DNA of 64,000 bases from Culturomica massiliensis (GCF_900091655.1 NZ_LT594621.1:868001-932000), one strand, 5' to 3'; shown: positions 1 to 9,570, numbered from the stretch's first letter. The notes: a model not told the origin generated them from the sequence alone. Program-made: numbers and translations.

Positions 1-1115
1 TCGACACCCATTGCGTAAGCGGAATTGATAGTCGTAGCATGGATGACTTCTTCGGGGAGCATCTTGTAATTGATACATCCCAAAGACATGATAAATTTCA
101 TGTTTCCGGAAGGAGAGGACCCTGGATTGTAATCGGAGGCCAAAGCAACCGGTAGTCCGGCCTCAATCATTTTCCGGACCGGCGAGTACGGCATATTCAG
201 GAAAAAGGCTGCTCCCGGCAATACTGTCGGCATAGTTTCACTTTCCAACAGGCATTCGATTTCTTCGGGACCGATGTATTCCAGATGATCTACAGAAACG
301 GCATTGTATTTTACTCCGACTTGTACCCCCCCCGAATAATCCAGTTCGTTGGCATGTATCTTCGCACGCATTCCGTATTTCATACCTGCATTTAACATAC
401 GGTCTGTATCTTCCACGGTAAAAAATCCCTTGTCACAGAATACGTCGATATAATCCGCCAATTCCTCTGCAGCGATAGCCGGAATCATCTCGTTGATAAT
501 TGTGTTTACGTATCCGGTTTGGTCATTGCGGTATTCAGCAGGCACGGCATGTGCACCCAAAAAAGTGGATTTGATCAGGAGCGGAGTTGCTTCTTTCAAA
601 CGCCGGATGACACGAAGCATTTTCAATTCACTTTCGGTTTCCAGACCGTATCCGCTTTTAATCTCTACAGCACCGGTTCCGAATGCAGCAATCTCTTCGA
701 TCCGGGCCAGGGCCGAATCGAATAATTCCTCTTCGGAAGCTTTACGCATCCGCTCGGCCGAATTCAGTATGCCACCGCCTCGCCTGGCTATTTCTTCATA
801 AGATAATCCCCTGATTTTATCGATATACTCGATTTCCCGGCTGCCTGCATATACCAGATGGGTGTGCGAATCACAGAAGGATGGTAAAACCAATCGTCCC
901 GTCGCATCGACTTCTTTTAAGAAATCAGTCCCTTTTTCAATGGCTTCTTTATTCAAAGTCTCCATTTTTCCGAAAGCAGCGATTTTCTGGTCTTCAACCA
1001 GCAAATATGCGTTTTCGATACATTCCAGGTGTGCCATATCCTTGCCGGCAACCCAAGTCCGGGGTTCTTTTTCTACCTGTACTAATTGTTTTATATTCGT
1101 AATCAGTGTTTTCAT
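1..1115 (-). CDS. hutI: Imidazolonepropionase, 3' end cut by the window edge
   Basis: The minus-strand reading frame starts at ATG 1113-1115 and stays open to base 1, giving 371 residues of a family of about 410. It is absent from closed-ORF lists only because it has no stop inside the window. The enzyme hydrolyses imidazolone-5-propionate to N-formimino-L-glutamate in cytoplasmic histidine degradation. It belongs to the amidohydrolase superfamily: the translation shows the metal-binding SHTHL motif near residue 80, KSGYG, HANEL in the middle and DHLEYI. No other hut gene is visible; they may lie beyond the left edge. A TAnnTTTG-like promoter element (TACTTTAG) sits about 30 bases upstream of the start. 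Confidence 0.93.
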   Translation of the reverse strand, partial: MKTLITNIKQLVQVEKEPRTWVAGKDMAHLECIENAYLLVEDQKIAAFGKMETLNKEAIEKGTDFLKEVDATGRLVLPSFCDSHTHLVYAGSREIEYIDKIRGLSYEEIARRGGGILNSAERMRKASEEELFDSALARIEEIAAFGTGAVEIKSGYGLETESELKMLRVIRRLKEATPLLIKSTFLGAHAVPAEYRNDQTGYVNTIINEMIPAIAAEELADYIDVFCDKGFFTVEDTDRMLNAGMKYGMRAKIHANELDYSGGVQVGVKYNAVSVDHLEYIGPEEIECLLESETMPTVLPGAAFFLNMPYSPVRKMIEAGLPVALASDYNPGSSPSGNMKFIMSLGCINYKMLPEEVIHATTINSAYAMGV

Positions 1116-1226
1116 AAATTTTTCTATTTTTTTGCCTGAAGGCACTAAAGTAGAAAAAAAGTAGCACATTTAAAACGTTTGTGTAAACGCTTTTAAGTTT
1201 TATTCGTTTTTACCCGGCTACAGGGA

Positions 1227-2648
1227 TTAACTGAATACCTGCAACCGATTTGCATCCAAACGTAAAAATATAAAAATCAGTATTGTAAATGCCCATAAAG
1301 AAGAACCTCCATAACTGAAGAAGGGCAAGGGAATCCCGATAACCGGAGCAATACCGATTGTCATACCGATGTTAACGGCCACATGAAAAAAGAGAATACA
1401 CGCAACAGCATATCCGTAGACCCGGGAAAAATCGGAGCGTTGACGCTCGGCCAGGTTGATAATCCGTAATATAAAAGCCAGGAATAACAGTATAACAACG
1501 GTGCTTCCGATAAAGCCCCATTCTTCGCCGACGGTGCAGAAAATGAAATCGGTACTTTGTTCCGGCACGAAATTGTACTTTGTCTGGGTACCCTGCAGAT
1601 AGCCTTTGCCGAAAAAGCCACCCGAACCGATGGCTATTTTGGATTGGTTTACATTGTAGCCGGCTCCGGTCAAATCCGTTTCAATACCGAGCAGATTGTT
1701 GATACGGTCCTTTTGGTGGGGTTGAAGCTTATCGAATGCATAGTCGACCATAATGGTGGCTCCGATACATAGCCAGGAAGCCAATACAATGAACAGTATG
1801 TGCTTCATTTTCCTTTTGTATATGAAATAGATAGCTACAATATTTGTCACCAGATAGGAGTAGAGCAGCAAACGTTCTTCCGAAAACGGCAGATCAAACA
1901 GCCAGCGGATAAACATCAAAAACAGGAAACACCCGGTCAGAAAGATAAATACCCGGTACAGTTCGCCCTTGTTTTGCCGGTAATAAAAGAATGCGATCAT
2001 TGTGGAGGCTATGATGATGATCAATACCGTCAGGGGAGTATATAACAATGTAAAAATAAACAGAACTATGGTGATAAAGAACAGGAGCAGAATCGATCCG
2101 TGTAATCCTTCCCGGTACATGACTAATAAAAATGCACTGTATACCAAAGCCGAGCCCGTATCGTTCTGCAAAATAATCAATGCTGCCGGGATAAACAGAA
2201 GAAGTCCGATTTGCAGCAAACTACTGAATCGCATCATTTTAAAGCCATGCCGACTCATTACGTTCGCGACGGCCAATGCCGTGGCAAATTTTCCGAATTC
2301 GGCCGGTTGTATCCGTATATCGCCGATTTGAAACCAGGAACGGGCACCGTTAACTTCGTGTCCAAAGAGTAATACGGATACCAAAAGACCGATCATCAAC
2401 CCGTACAATACAAAAGAAAAGGCTGTAAAAAACTTACTGTCTGTCAATAAAATAAAGAACCCCAATACAAATGAAGCACTGATCCAGATCAACTGTTTAC
2501 CGTATTTCTGGGATATATCCAGTATGCTGCTGTGATTATCATCGTATACTGCGGCATAGATATTCAACCATCCCATAAAAACCAACACGACATATAAAAA
2601 TATGGAGAGCCAGTCGATGTTTTTTATCAGTTCATTCTGTCTGTTCAT
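1227..2648 (-). CDS. rodA: RodA, SEDS peptidoglycan glycosyltransferase
   Basis: A 473-residue polytopic membrane protein of the FtsW/RodA/SpoVE (SEDS) family. With its partner PBP2 it polymerises lipid II during cell elongation. The sequence shows about ten hydrophobic segments and the family blocks QPAEFGK near residue 115, QSTDFIF followed by GEEWG, and PFFSYGGSS near the C-terminus. It is longer than many RodA proteins (about 370-420) because of extra hydrophobic sequence in the middle, around residues 215-290. It is the last gene of the mre operon, 12 bases after mrdA. Confidence 0.95.
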   Translation of the reverse strand: MNRQNELIKNIDWLSIFLYVVLVFMGWLNIYAAVYDDNHSSILDISQKYGKQLIWISASFVLGFFILLTDSKFFTAFSFVLYGLMIGLLVSVLLFGHEVNGARSWFQIGDIRIQPAEFGKFATALAVANVMSRHGFKMMRFSSLLQIGLLLFIPAALIILQNDTGSALVYSAFLLVMYREGLHGSILLLFFITIVLFIFTLLYTPLTVLIIIIASTMIAFFYYRQNKGELYRVFIFLTGCFLFLMFIRWLFDLPFSEERLLLYSYLVTNIVAIYFIYKRKMKHILFIVLASWLCIGATIMVDYAFDKLQPHQKDRINNLLGIETDLTGAGYNVNQSKIAIGSGGFFGKGYLQGTQTKYNFVPEQSTDFIFCTVGEEWGFIGSTVVILLFLAFILRIINLAERQRSDFSRVYGYAVACILFFHVAVNIGMTIGIAPVIGIPLPFFSYGGSSLWAFTILIFIFLRLDANRLQVFS

Positions 2649-2660
2649 ACGGTATAAAAA

Positions 2661-4511
2661 TTAGTCTTCCGCTTCTTCTCGTTTATCTGTTGTTTTTTTG
2701 ACCGGGGTGTGGATCAGATCCGCTTCCAGCATTTTCTTTTCCAAAGCCATTTTCCGGGAAGAGATTTTTCCCGTCAAATATTTTTCAATCAGCAATCCTG
2801 CAATCGGAGCTCCGTATGTCGATCCCCATTCTCCGTTTTCTACATACACCAAAATGGCGATTTTAGGATTTACTTTCGGGGCAAAAGCGAAGAATGCCGA
2901 GTGATCCAGTCCGTGAGGATTCTGAATTGTTCCGGTTTTTCCGCATACGGTAACGGAATCACAAGCTGCAACACGGGCGGTTCCGCCTTTGACAGCCTCT
3001 TCCATGGCATCGGCAATGACATCGAAATATTCCTTTCTGATGTTTAAGTCGTGGCGCACGATTCTGGCCCGGTGTTCGGGGTCAGCCGGACGCACAATAT
3101 GCGGGGTCAGATAAGATCCTCTGTTGGCAATACATGTAACGATATTCGCCATCTGAAGCGGAGTGATCAACAGTTCTCCCTGGCCGATGGAAAGGGACAT
3201 GATGTAAGTGTAATACCAGTTGTGCGTGCGGAACACTTTGTCGTAATATGCCTGTGTCGGTATCGAACCGGAAGATTCGTTCATAAAATCCGGACAAATC
3301 CGTTGTCCCAATCCGAATTCCAGGACATAATCCCGCCATTTTCCATACGCTTCCCGTACATTCGCATATTTGTTATTCTCCAATATCCGGCGGAATACAT
3401 TTACGAAATAAGGATTACATGAATTTTGAATTCCTCCTTTCAAATCCAGGGGAGAAGCATGTCCGTGACATTTCATAAACTGCCCGTTGAAAGAATTACC
3501 TCTGTGACATTCGTATTGGGTGGCCGGAGTGATTACACCTTCCTGCAATCCGATCAAGCCTTGAATCGTTTTGAAAATAGAACCCGGAGGATAGGTCGCC
3601 GTAACGGTACGGTCGAATAATGGCAGATTCGGGTCCTGTTGTAATTTCCGGTAGTTTTCACTTCGCTCCAGACCGACCAGAAATTGCGGGTCGTAACCGG
3701 GGCTGGATACTTTCAGTAAGATTTCTCCGGTTGAAGGTTCTATGGCAATGATCCCGCCTTTCTTATTTTGCATCAGCCGGTAAGCATATTCCTGTAAGTC
3801 GATATCCAGTGTCGTCGTCAGGTCGCCGCCGACAACTGCCGGAATATCGTATTCTCCGTTTTTGTAGGAACCTTTGATGCGGTTATAATTATCCACCAAT
3901 AAGATTCGTTTTCCTTTGGTTCCCCGCAAAATCTTTTCGTAACTTTTCTCCAAGCCGTTTACTCCGATATAGTCGCCGGAAGTATAACTGCTGTCTTTTT
4001 CAATTTGGCTCTGACTGACTTCTCCGATATAGCCGAATACATCTGCAGAATGAGCTACGTTGTATTTGCGCAGGGTTCTGGTCTGGATAAAAAAACCGGG
4101 ATATTTATACAGTTTTTCCTGAAGTTTGGCGTATTTGTTATCCGTGATCTGGGAAATTAAGATGGATGCTTTATAACGGGAATACCGTTTACATTTTTCC
4201 ATGTTTTTTACCAAAACTTCTTTCGGTATTCCCAGTATGGAGATCAGTTCCAGCGTATCGAAATTTTTTACCTGACGGGGAATGACCATCAAGTCATAAG
4301 CAGCCTGATTGTATACCAATAATTTATGGTTCCGGTCATAAATCAATCCTCTGGCCGGATATTGGGTTTCCACCCGTTGTGAATTGTTGATGGCTGAAAG
4401 CTTATAGGATTCATCAATTACCTGTAATTTGAATAACTGAATAATATATATCCCGAATACGAAAACAATCAATCCGGAAATAACAGCCTTTCTATGTGAG
4501 AATTTGTTCAT
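2661..4511 (-). CDS. mrdA: Penicillin-binding protein 2 (elongasome transpeptidase)
   Basis: A 616-residue class B penicillin-binding protein. It has one N-terminal membrane anchor (about residues 9-29), a pedestal domain, and a transpeptidase domain with all three active-site motifs: SIFK at 311-314, SCN at 364-366 and KTG at 525-527. It cross-links the glycan strands made by RodA on the periplasmic side of the inner membrane. The gene lies between mreD and rodA, the usual elongasome order. The C-terminal tail after about residue 590 is charged and lysine-rich. Confidence 0.96.
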   Translation of the reverse strand: MNKFSHRKAVISGLIVFVFGIYIIQLFKLQVIDESYKLSAINNSQRVETQYPARGLIYDRNHKLLVYNQAAYDLMVIPRQVKNFDTLELISILGIPKEVLVKNMEKCKRYSRYKASILISQITDNKYAKLQEKLYKYPGFFIQTRTLRKYNVAHSADVFGYIGEVSQSQIEKDSSYTSGDYIGVNGLEKSYEKILRGTKGKRILLVDNYNRIKGSYKNGEYDIPAVVGGDLTTTLDIDLQEYAYRLMQNKKGGIIAIEPSTGEILLKVSSPGYDPQFLVGLERSENYRKLQQDPNLPLFDRTVTATYPPGSIFKTIQGLIGLQEGVITPATQYECHRGNSFNGQFMKCHGHASPLDLKGGIQNSCNPYFVNVFRRILENNKYANVREAYGKWRDYVLEFGLGQRICPDFMNESSGSIPTQAYYDKVFRTHNWYYTYIMSLSIGQGELLITPLQMANIVTCIANRGSYLTPHIVRPADPEHRARIVRHDLNIRKEYFDVIADAMEEAVKGGTARVAACDSVTVCGKTGTIQNPHGLDHSAFFAFAPKVNPKIAILVYVENGEWGSTYGAPIAGLLIEKYLTGKISSRKMALEKKMLEADLIHTPVKKTTDKREEAED

Positions 4512-4563
4512 GGGTTCCCTGCGGAGTTATAATGTTTGAATAACCACCAATTCAAATCGTTCG

Positions 4564-5070
4564 TTACTCCTGTTTTTTCTTCAAAGCAATAAAATAATAC
4601 AGCATGATAAAGAAACCGGATACAACAGTACTGCACACGATACGTAGCAAGGTGATGGAGAAATTAGCGAAACTGAAAGCTTCTGCCAGCATCAGTACTA
4701 CGTTGAAAATAAATACGGACAATGTCGTATACCTGAAAAACCATCCGAATTTCCGTACCTTTTGTGCCCCCTGTATGTCGTCGATCTGATCCCGGTTTGA
4801 AGTCAATTGCAACAATTTAGGACGAAGATAGGCTATAAACGTCGTAGCTGCAGTATGAATTCCCATTGTATTATTAGCCAAATCTATGATAAAACCGAAC
4901 AGAAAAGCCAGTAGCAATACTGACGTTTTCTTCATGGTATAGGGTAATATCAGAATGGCCAAAATATAAATGTTGATGTAGATATATGAATTCAACTGTA
5001 TATTATCCAAAATAGCCAACTGAATAATAAACAGGCAAACCACATGAATAAGATATTTTGTACTGTTCAT
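4564..5070 (-). CDS. mreD: Rod-shape determining protein MreD
   Basis: A 168-residue hydrophobic protein with about five membrane segments, matching MreD in size, topology and position between mreC and mrdA. MreD is an inner-membrane part of the elongasome that works with MreC. Sequence conservation in this family is low, so the call leans on operon position. It starts 11 bases after the mreC stop. Confidence 0.88.
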   Translation of the reverse strand: MNSTKYLIHVVCLFIIQLAILDNIQLNSYIYINIYILAILILPYTMKKTSVLLLAFLFGFIIDLANNTMGIHTAATTFIAYLRPKLLQLTSNRDQIDDIQGAQKVRKFGWFFRYTTLSVFIFNVVLMLAEAFSFANFSITLLRIVCSTVVSGFFIMLYYFIALKKKQE

Positions 5071-5081
5071 TAGATTACACT

Positions 5082-5906
5082 TTATCTTTCGTCATAACTG
5101 ACTTTTTCCAGAGTTTCTTTTTCTTCTTTCTTCCGGTTATCGACGATATACACATCCGACAATTTACCGAAATCAGTTGCCAGTTGTACTTTTATAGTAA
5201 GAAAGTTGGCGGTTTCCCTATCAACCGTTTCTACAAATCCGATTAATTCCCCCTCGGGAAAAATAGAGGAGAAGCCTGAAGTTACAATTGTATCTCCCTG
5301 AGCAACATCAACATGAAAGGGGATATCGTTAAGATAGGAATACCGGTAATCGTTACCGTCCCATTGTAAGGAACCGTAATAACCGTTTTTCTTTATTTTA
5401 GCGGATATTTTCAGATTTGTATTGATCAGGGGAAGAACAACGGCATAGGTATTACTGATATTTTGGATAATGCCTACAACTCCGTCCCGGGAAGTTACTG
5501 CCATTTCCTTGCGTATACCGTTTACAATGCCTTTATCCAGAGTGATGTAATTTTTGGTTTTGTTAAAGTTGGCATTGACCGTCCTGGCGTTCATATACAG
5601 GTAATCTCCTTCGGATTTACTGGTGTCTATAGACACAAACGGGTGAGAGGATTTCAATTCTTCAATTGTATTCTTTAAACCGGTATTCTCTGCAACTAAT
5701 TTTTCGTTTATCGCTTTCAGATTAAAATATTCCCCGATATCGGAGATATACGAAGAAATATGACAAAACAGGGAAGAGCTCTGTCTGAAAAAAATGGTTC
5801 TCTGATAGCGATTGTGTTGTACAATCATAGAGAAAGCCACAATTTCCAACAGTATAAAAAATATAGTAAAATGATACTTTAATATAAGTTTTATAATATT
5901 TTTCAC
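5082..5906 (-). CDS. mreC: Rod-shape determining protein MreC
   Basis: A 274-residue protein with an N-terminal membrane anchor (about residues 9-28), a coiled-coil stretch around residues 60-88 and a periplasmic beta domain with MreC-type blocks (VNGIRKEMAV, GVVGII, SGFSSIFPEG). It scaffolds the elongasome and regulates PBP2. It follows mreB after a 94-base spacer that contains a hairpin (5928-5963), so its expression may be uncoupled from that of mreB. Confidence 0.93.
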   Translation of the reverse strand: MKNIIKLILKYHFTIFFILLEIVAFSMIVQHNRYQRTIFFRQSSSLFCHISSYISDIGEYFNLKAINEKLVAENTGLKNTIEELKSSHPFVSIDTSKSEGDYLYMNARTVNANFNKTKNYITLDKGIVNGIRKEMAVTSRDGVVGIIQNISNTYAVVLPLINTNLKISAKIKKNGYYGSLQWDGNDYRYSYLNDIPFHVDVAQGDTIVTSGFSSIFPEGELIGFVETVDRETANFLTIKVQLATDFGKLSDVYIVDNRKKEEKETLEKVSYDER

Positions 5907-5927
5907 GATTTCCTATTTGTCTTAAAC

Positions 5928-5963
5928 GAAAATATCCGGCAGATGATTCCTGCGGATATTTTC
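5928..5963 (-). other. Hairpin in the mreB-mreC spacer
   Basis: Bases 5928-5938 (GAAAATATCCG) pair perfectly with 5953-5963. Three further pairs form inside after a one-base bulge. It lies 37 bases past the mreB stop on the transcribed (minus) strand and is not followed by a long T run. It could be an attenuator or an RNA processing/stability element that lets mreB be made in excess of mreC; this role is inferred. Confidence 0.55.
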
Positions 5964-6000
5964 ATTCGGTATTTACAGATTCATGGATTGTTCTGCTGTT

Positions 6001-7023
6001 TTATCGGATCAGGAATGAGAACTTGTCTACATTTTTCAAGGCTATTCCTGTTCCTCTGGCCACAGCCCGAAGCGGGTCTTCTGCAATGTGGAAAGGTATA
6101 TTAAGCTTGTCAGACAAGCGTTTGTCCAGTCCTCTCAACAAAGCACCGCCCCCGGCGAGGTAAATGCCTTTGTTCACAATGTCGGCATATAGCTCAGGAG
6201 GAGTCTGTTCCAGGGCCCCCAGAATGGCAATTTCAATTTTGGAGATGGATTTCTCCAGGCAATGAGCTATTTCCTGATAGGAAACGGGCACTTCTACCGG
6301 CAGTGACGTCATCTGGTTCGGGCCTTGTACGATAAAATCGGCAGGGGGCTCATCCAGTTCGGACAACGCCGAGCCTACATGAATTTTGATTTCTTCGGCG
6401 GTACGTTCTCCAATTTTAATATTGTGCTGATGACGCATATATTCCTGGATATCGTCCGTCAAATCGTCACCGGCAATACGGATGGATTTGTTGGTCACGA
6501 TACCTCCCAGTGAAATGACTGCAATTTCAGTCGTACCACCGCCTATATCTACGATCATATTACCTTCCGGAGCCTCAACATCCAAACCGATACCCAAAGC
6601 CGCTGCCATCGGTTCATAAATCATATATACATCCCGGCCTCCTGCATGTTCGGAAGAGTCGCGTACGGCACGTACCTCCACTTCGGTACTTCCCGAAGGA
6701 ATACAAATAACGATGCGCAAAGAAGGTGAGAAGAATTTGTTATTGATATTCGCCATCTTGATCATACCGCGGATCATTTGTTCCGCAGCGTTGAAGTCGG
6801 CGATAACTCCGTCCCTCAATGGGCGTATTGTTTTTATGTTATCATGGGTTTTTCCCTGCATTTGCCGGGCTTTTTCTCCGATAGCAATTACTTTTTCCGT
6901 GCGACGGTCGATGGCTACGATAGAAGGTTCGTTAACGACCATCTTGTCGTTATTTATTATAATGGTGTTGGCCGTACCCAGGTCGACCGCTATATCTTGT
7001 GATAAAAATGAAAATAATCCCAT
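6001..7023 (-). CDS. mreB: Actin-like cell shape protein MreB
   Basis: A 340-residue MreB with the actin/Hsp70 nucleotide-binding blocks: phosphate-1 DLGTANT near residue 15, phosphate-2 DIGGGTTE near 160, and the adenosine motif LAGGGALLRG near 290. It forms membrane-bound filaments that direct lateral wall synthesis. Its start is only 4 bases after the purH stop, so purH and the mre genes are co-transcribed, and it heads the block mreBCD-mrdA-rodA. The C-terminal FSFLIR is a plausible amphipathic end. Confidence 0.97.
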   Translation of the reverse strand: MGLFSFLSQDIAVDLGTANTIIINNDKMVVNEPSIVAIDRRTEKVIAIGEKARQMQGKTHDNIKTIRPLRDGVIADFNAAEQMIRGMIKMANINNKFFSPSLRIVICIPSGSTEVEVRAVRDSSEHAGGRDVYMIYEPMAAALGIGLDVEAPEGNMIVDIGGGTTEIAVISLGGIVTNKSIRIAGDDLTDDIQEYMRHQHNIKIGERTAEEIKIHVGSALSELDEPPADFIVQGPNQMTSLPVEVPVSYQEIAHCLEKSISKIEIAILGALEQTPPELYADIVNKGIYLAGGGALLRGLDKRLSDKLNIPFHIAEDPLRAVARGTGIALKNVDKFSFLIR

Positions 7024-7027
7024 ATTA

Positions 7028-8563
7028 TTAATGTTTGAAATGTCTCATACCTGTAAATATCATTGCAATGCCGTATTTATCGGCAGCTTCTATCGATTCC
7101 TGATCCCGAACGGAACCTCCGGGCTGGATAATGGCTGTGATACCCGCTTTGTGTGCAGCTTCAACACAATCGGCAAAAGGGAAGAAGGCATCCGAAGCCA
7201 TGGCGCTACCGGCAATGCGGTCACCTCCCTGGCGAATTGCATTTTCCAATGCCCAGATTCGGCTTACTTGTCCCGGTCCGACACCTGTCGTACATTTGTC
7301 TTTTGCAATTGCAATACCATTCGATTTAGTATGCTTTACAACTTTCCAGGCAAACAATAAATCTTCCATTTCCCGTTCGGTCGGTTGCCGTTTGCTTACC
7401 ACTTTCAGACCGTCTTCCGGTAACAATAAAGTGTCCTGATCCTGAATCAGCAGGCCGCCTAATACGGTTTTTGCTTTGTGTGCTTTTTCGTCTTTCGTCA
7501 ATATGTCTTCCAGTTGTAATAACCGGATATTCTTTTTCTTCGATAAAATTTCCAAAGCTTCCGGTGAATAAGAGGGAGCCACAATTACTTCCAGAAATGT
7601 CCGGGCCATCATTTCGGCTGTTTCCCGGTCTATTTCCCGGTTTGCAGCAACGATACCGCCATATATGGAAACCGGATCAGCCTCGTAAGCTTTCCGGTAG
7701 GCTTCGGCAATTGTAGCTGCACTTCCGACTCCGCAAGGATTGGCATGTTTGGCAGCAACGACAGTCGGCTCTTCAAATTCTTTCAGGGTTTCCAGTGCTC
7801 CGTCGGTATCACCGATGTTGTTATATGACAATTCTTTTCCGTGTAGCTGAACGGCTGCGGTCAGCGTACCGGCCGTACCCTGTATGGCGGTGTAGAATGT
7901 CGCTGCCTGATGCGGATTTTCCCCATACCGTAAATCCTGTTTCTTTTCATAGGTAAGGGTCAAGGTTTGCGGAGACTGTATATTTAATTTTTTAGAAAAA
8001 TAATCGGCGATGAGTGCATCGTAGTGAGCCGTATGAATAAATACTTTTGCCGCCAACAGTTCTTTGGTAGCGGCAGAAGTATCGCCCGATTCCTGCAATT
8101 CGGAAATCACCCGGTCATAATCGGCCGGGTCGGTCAATACGGTGACAAATCTGTAATTCTTAGCAGCAGCCCGTATCATTGTCGGACCGCCGATATCGAT
8201 GTTCTCGATAATTTCTTCGTGTGAGACTCCCGGTTTCAAAACCGTTTGCTTAAAAGGGTAAAGGTTACATACGACGATATCGATGGGTTCTATTCCTAAA
8301 TCGTGCATCTGTTTGAGATGATGTTCATTATCTCTGATAGCCAGAATGCCACCTTCAACATTAGGATGTAAGGTCTTTACTCGACCGTCGAAACATTCGG
8401 GGAACTTTGTCAGTTCTGAAATATCCTGAACTTTAATGCCTTCTTCTTTCAGTTTTTTTGAGGTTCCTCCGGTAGAAATGATTTCCCAACCCATGGAATT
8501 CAGTGACTTGGCAAAATCAATAATTCCTGTTTTATCATAAACGCTTATTAATGCTCTTTTCAT
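7028..8563 (-). CDS. purH: Bifunctional AICAR transformylase / IMP cyclohydrolase
   Basis: A 511-residue PurH that performs the last two steps of de novo purine synthesis in the cytoplasm. The N-terminal half is the MGS-like IMP cyclohydrolase domain (SVYDKTGI, STGGTSKKL, FDGRVKTLHP). The C-terminal half is the AICAR transformylase domain with the catalytic Lys-His in AAKHANPCG. It is the first gene of the purH-mre operon. A perfect Bacteroidetes -7 element (TACCTTTGC) lies 43 bases upstream of the start. Confidence 0.97.
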   Translation of the reverse strand: MKRALISVYDKTGIIDFAKSLNSMGWEIISTGGTSKKLKEEGIKVQDISELTKFPECFDGRVKTLHPNVEGGILAIRDNEHHLKQMHDLGIEPIDIVVCNLYPFKQTVLKPGVSHEEIIENIDIGGPTMIRAAAKNYRFVTVLTDPADYDRVISELQESGDTSAATKELLAAKVFIHTAHYDALIADYFSKKLNIQSPQTLTLTYEKKQDLRYGENPHQAATFYTAIQGTAGTLTAAVQLHGKELSYNNIGDTDGALETLKEFEEPTVVAAKHANPCGVGSAATIAEAYRKAYEADPVSIYGGIVAANREIDRETAEMMARTFLEVIVAPSYSPEALEILSKKKNIRLLQLEDILTKDEKAHKAKTVLGGLLIQDQDTLLLPEDGLKVVSKRQPTEREMEDLLFAWKVVKHTKSNGIAIAKDKCTTGVGPGQVSRIWALENAIRQGGDRIAGSAMASDAFFPFADCVEAAHKAGITAIIQPGGSVRDQESIEAADKYGIAMIFTGMRHFKH

Positions 8564-8605
8564 CCGGACGTTTATTATTTTTAGTGTGTAATTTTCTGTT
8601 TCGCC

Positions 8606-8614
8606 GCAAAGGTA
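8606..8614 (-). promoter_or_regulatory. -7 promoter element for purH-mre operon
   Basis: On the minus strand the bases read TACCTTTGC, a full match to the Bacteroidetes -7 consensus TAnnTTTG(c). A T-rich stretch lies upstream but no convincing TTTG at -33. Transcription would start near base 8600, giving a leader of about 37 bases. Confidence 0.6.
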
Positions 8615-8690
8615 AAAAAAAAGAATGTTTTTTCTTTAATAATTTCGCAGATAGTATAATATTTTTATTTACATTCCACTTCGCAGTATT

Positions 8691-9170
8691 TTAGTTTCTG
8701 ACAATCAGTTTTTTACCTACTTTAGTAATGGAATAGGACTTTAAAGGGTATATCTTTTCGGTATTGGTGATAGCCTGACCGGAAAACAATTCAAATTCCG
8801 TACCGCAAACCGGACATACTGCCGTTGTTCCTTTTAAATCCTTGGCGGTAATAAAAGACTCTAAATCGCTGCAATTGGTGCAGGTTGCGTCATAGCAATG
8901 AAAATCTTCCAAATCAGATGTAAATACGATGATGCCGTGTCCTTTGTATCCGATAGCTGTCGGATTAGGCGTAGAGGTTGCAAAATAACGGGCTATGTTT
9001 TGCCAGGATAAAGGATCGTCACCTCCCGTACCGAAAGGAATTTCCGTGTAAATCTGGACGTAAGGAATGATATGATCGCCTCCCAGCTTATTACCGTATT
9101 TATCTCCGCAACTCATATTTATAGACAAAAAAATGGCAGAGAGTAAAAAAATAACTATTTTTGACTTCAT
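8691..9170 (-). CDS. Lipoprotein with Rieske-like, four-cysteine domain
   Basis: I take the start at ATG 9168-9170 (159 residues), because it yields a clean lipoprotein signal peptide ending in the lipobox SINMSC (Cys21). An in-frame ATG 38 codons upstream would bury the signal. The C-terminal half resembles the Rieske fold: CYDATCTNC (Cys92, 97, 100), then VCPVCGTEFEL (Cys119, Cys122), ending in a beta-rich YPLKSYSI...KLIV strand. A classical Rieske [2Fe-2S] site uses two Cys and two His; here both second-position histidines are cysteine. It may therefore bind Fe-S or zinc differently, or be structural. It is divergently transcribed from the small membrane protein at 9208. Function unknown. 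Confidence 0.7.
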   Translation of the reverse strand: MKSKIVIFLLSAIFLSINMSCGDKYGNKLGGDHIIPYVQIYTEIPFGTGGDDPLSWQNIARYFATSTPNPTAIGYKGHGIIVFTSDLEDFHCYDATCTNCSDLESFITAKDLKGTTAVCPVCGTEFELFSGQAITNTEKIYPLKSYSITKVGKKLIVRN

Positions 9171-9207
9171 AACAGGTAATTTTTCAAACATCTGCAAAGA
9201 TAATAAA

Positions 9208-9570
9208 ATGAGCGACAACGGTTCAAATTCAGATTGGATATATCTGCTTTTAACATTAATTGCAGGAATTGCGAGTCTTTTCAAGGCTCAGAAAACCAAA
9301 AAACGACAAGTCGGGGACACCCCGGATTCCTCGGAAACTCCGGACCCGTTCCTGGAAACGGAAGAAGAAGATGGCGAGTTGGTGCAGGCAACCGAATGGC
9401 CGGATTCCCGGATACAATCAAATTGCCTGACGGTAACCGACAAACAGGAGGAAAGCAATGGCCTGTTTAAAGAAGAGGTGTCTTTGGAAGAGGAAGAGAC
9501 CGAAAGTTATGCTTTCGATCTTCGGCAAGCGATTATCAGCAATGAAATTCTCAATCGCAAATACGACTAA
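9208..9570 (+). CDS. Small single-pass membrane protein, acidic tail
   Basis: The start at ATG 9208 gives 120 residues. A longer in-frame start at 9133 would overlap the divergent lipoprotein gene. Residues 9-26 form one hydrophobic segment (WIYLLLTLIAGIASLFKA), followed by a basic patch KAQKTKKR and a long, highly acidic, probably disordered tail. No enzymatic motif is visible. Its TAA stop (9568-9570) overlaps the stop of the convergent gene (9567-9569) by two bases. Function unknown; a membrane-tethered adaptor is conceivable but unsupported. Confidence 0.65.
   Translation: MSDNGSNSDWIYLLLTLIAGIASLFKAQKTKKRQVGDTPDSSETPDPFLETEEEDGELVQATEWPDSRIQSNCLTVTDKQEESNGLFKEEVSLEEEETESYAFDLRQAIISNEILNRKYD

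Noticed and set aside
6713..7360. 215-residue plus-strand ORF across the mreB-purH junction
   Set aside because: Antisense to two certain genes; translation is not protein-like beyond chance.
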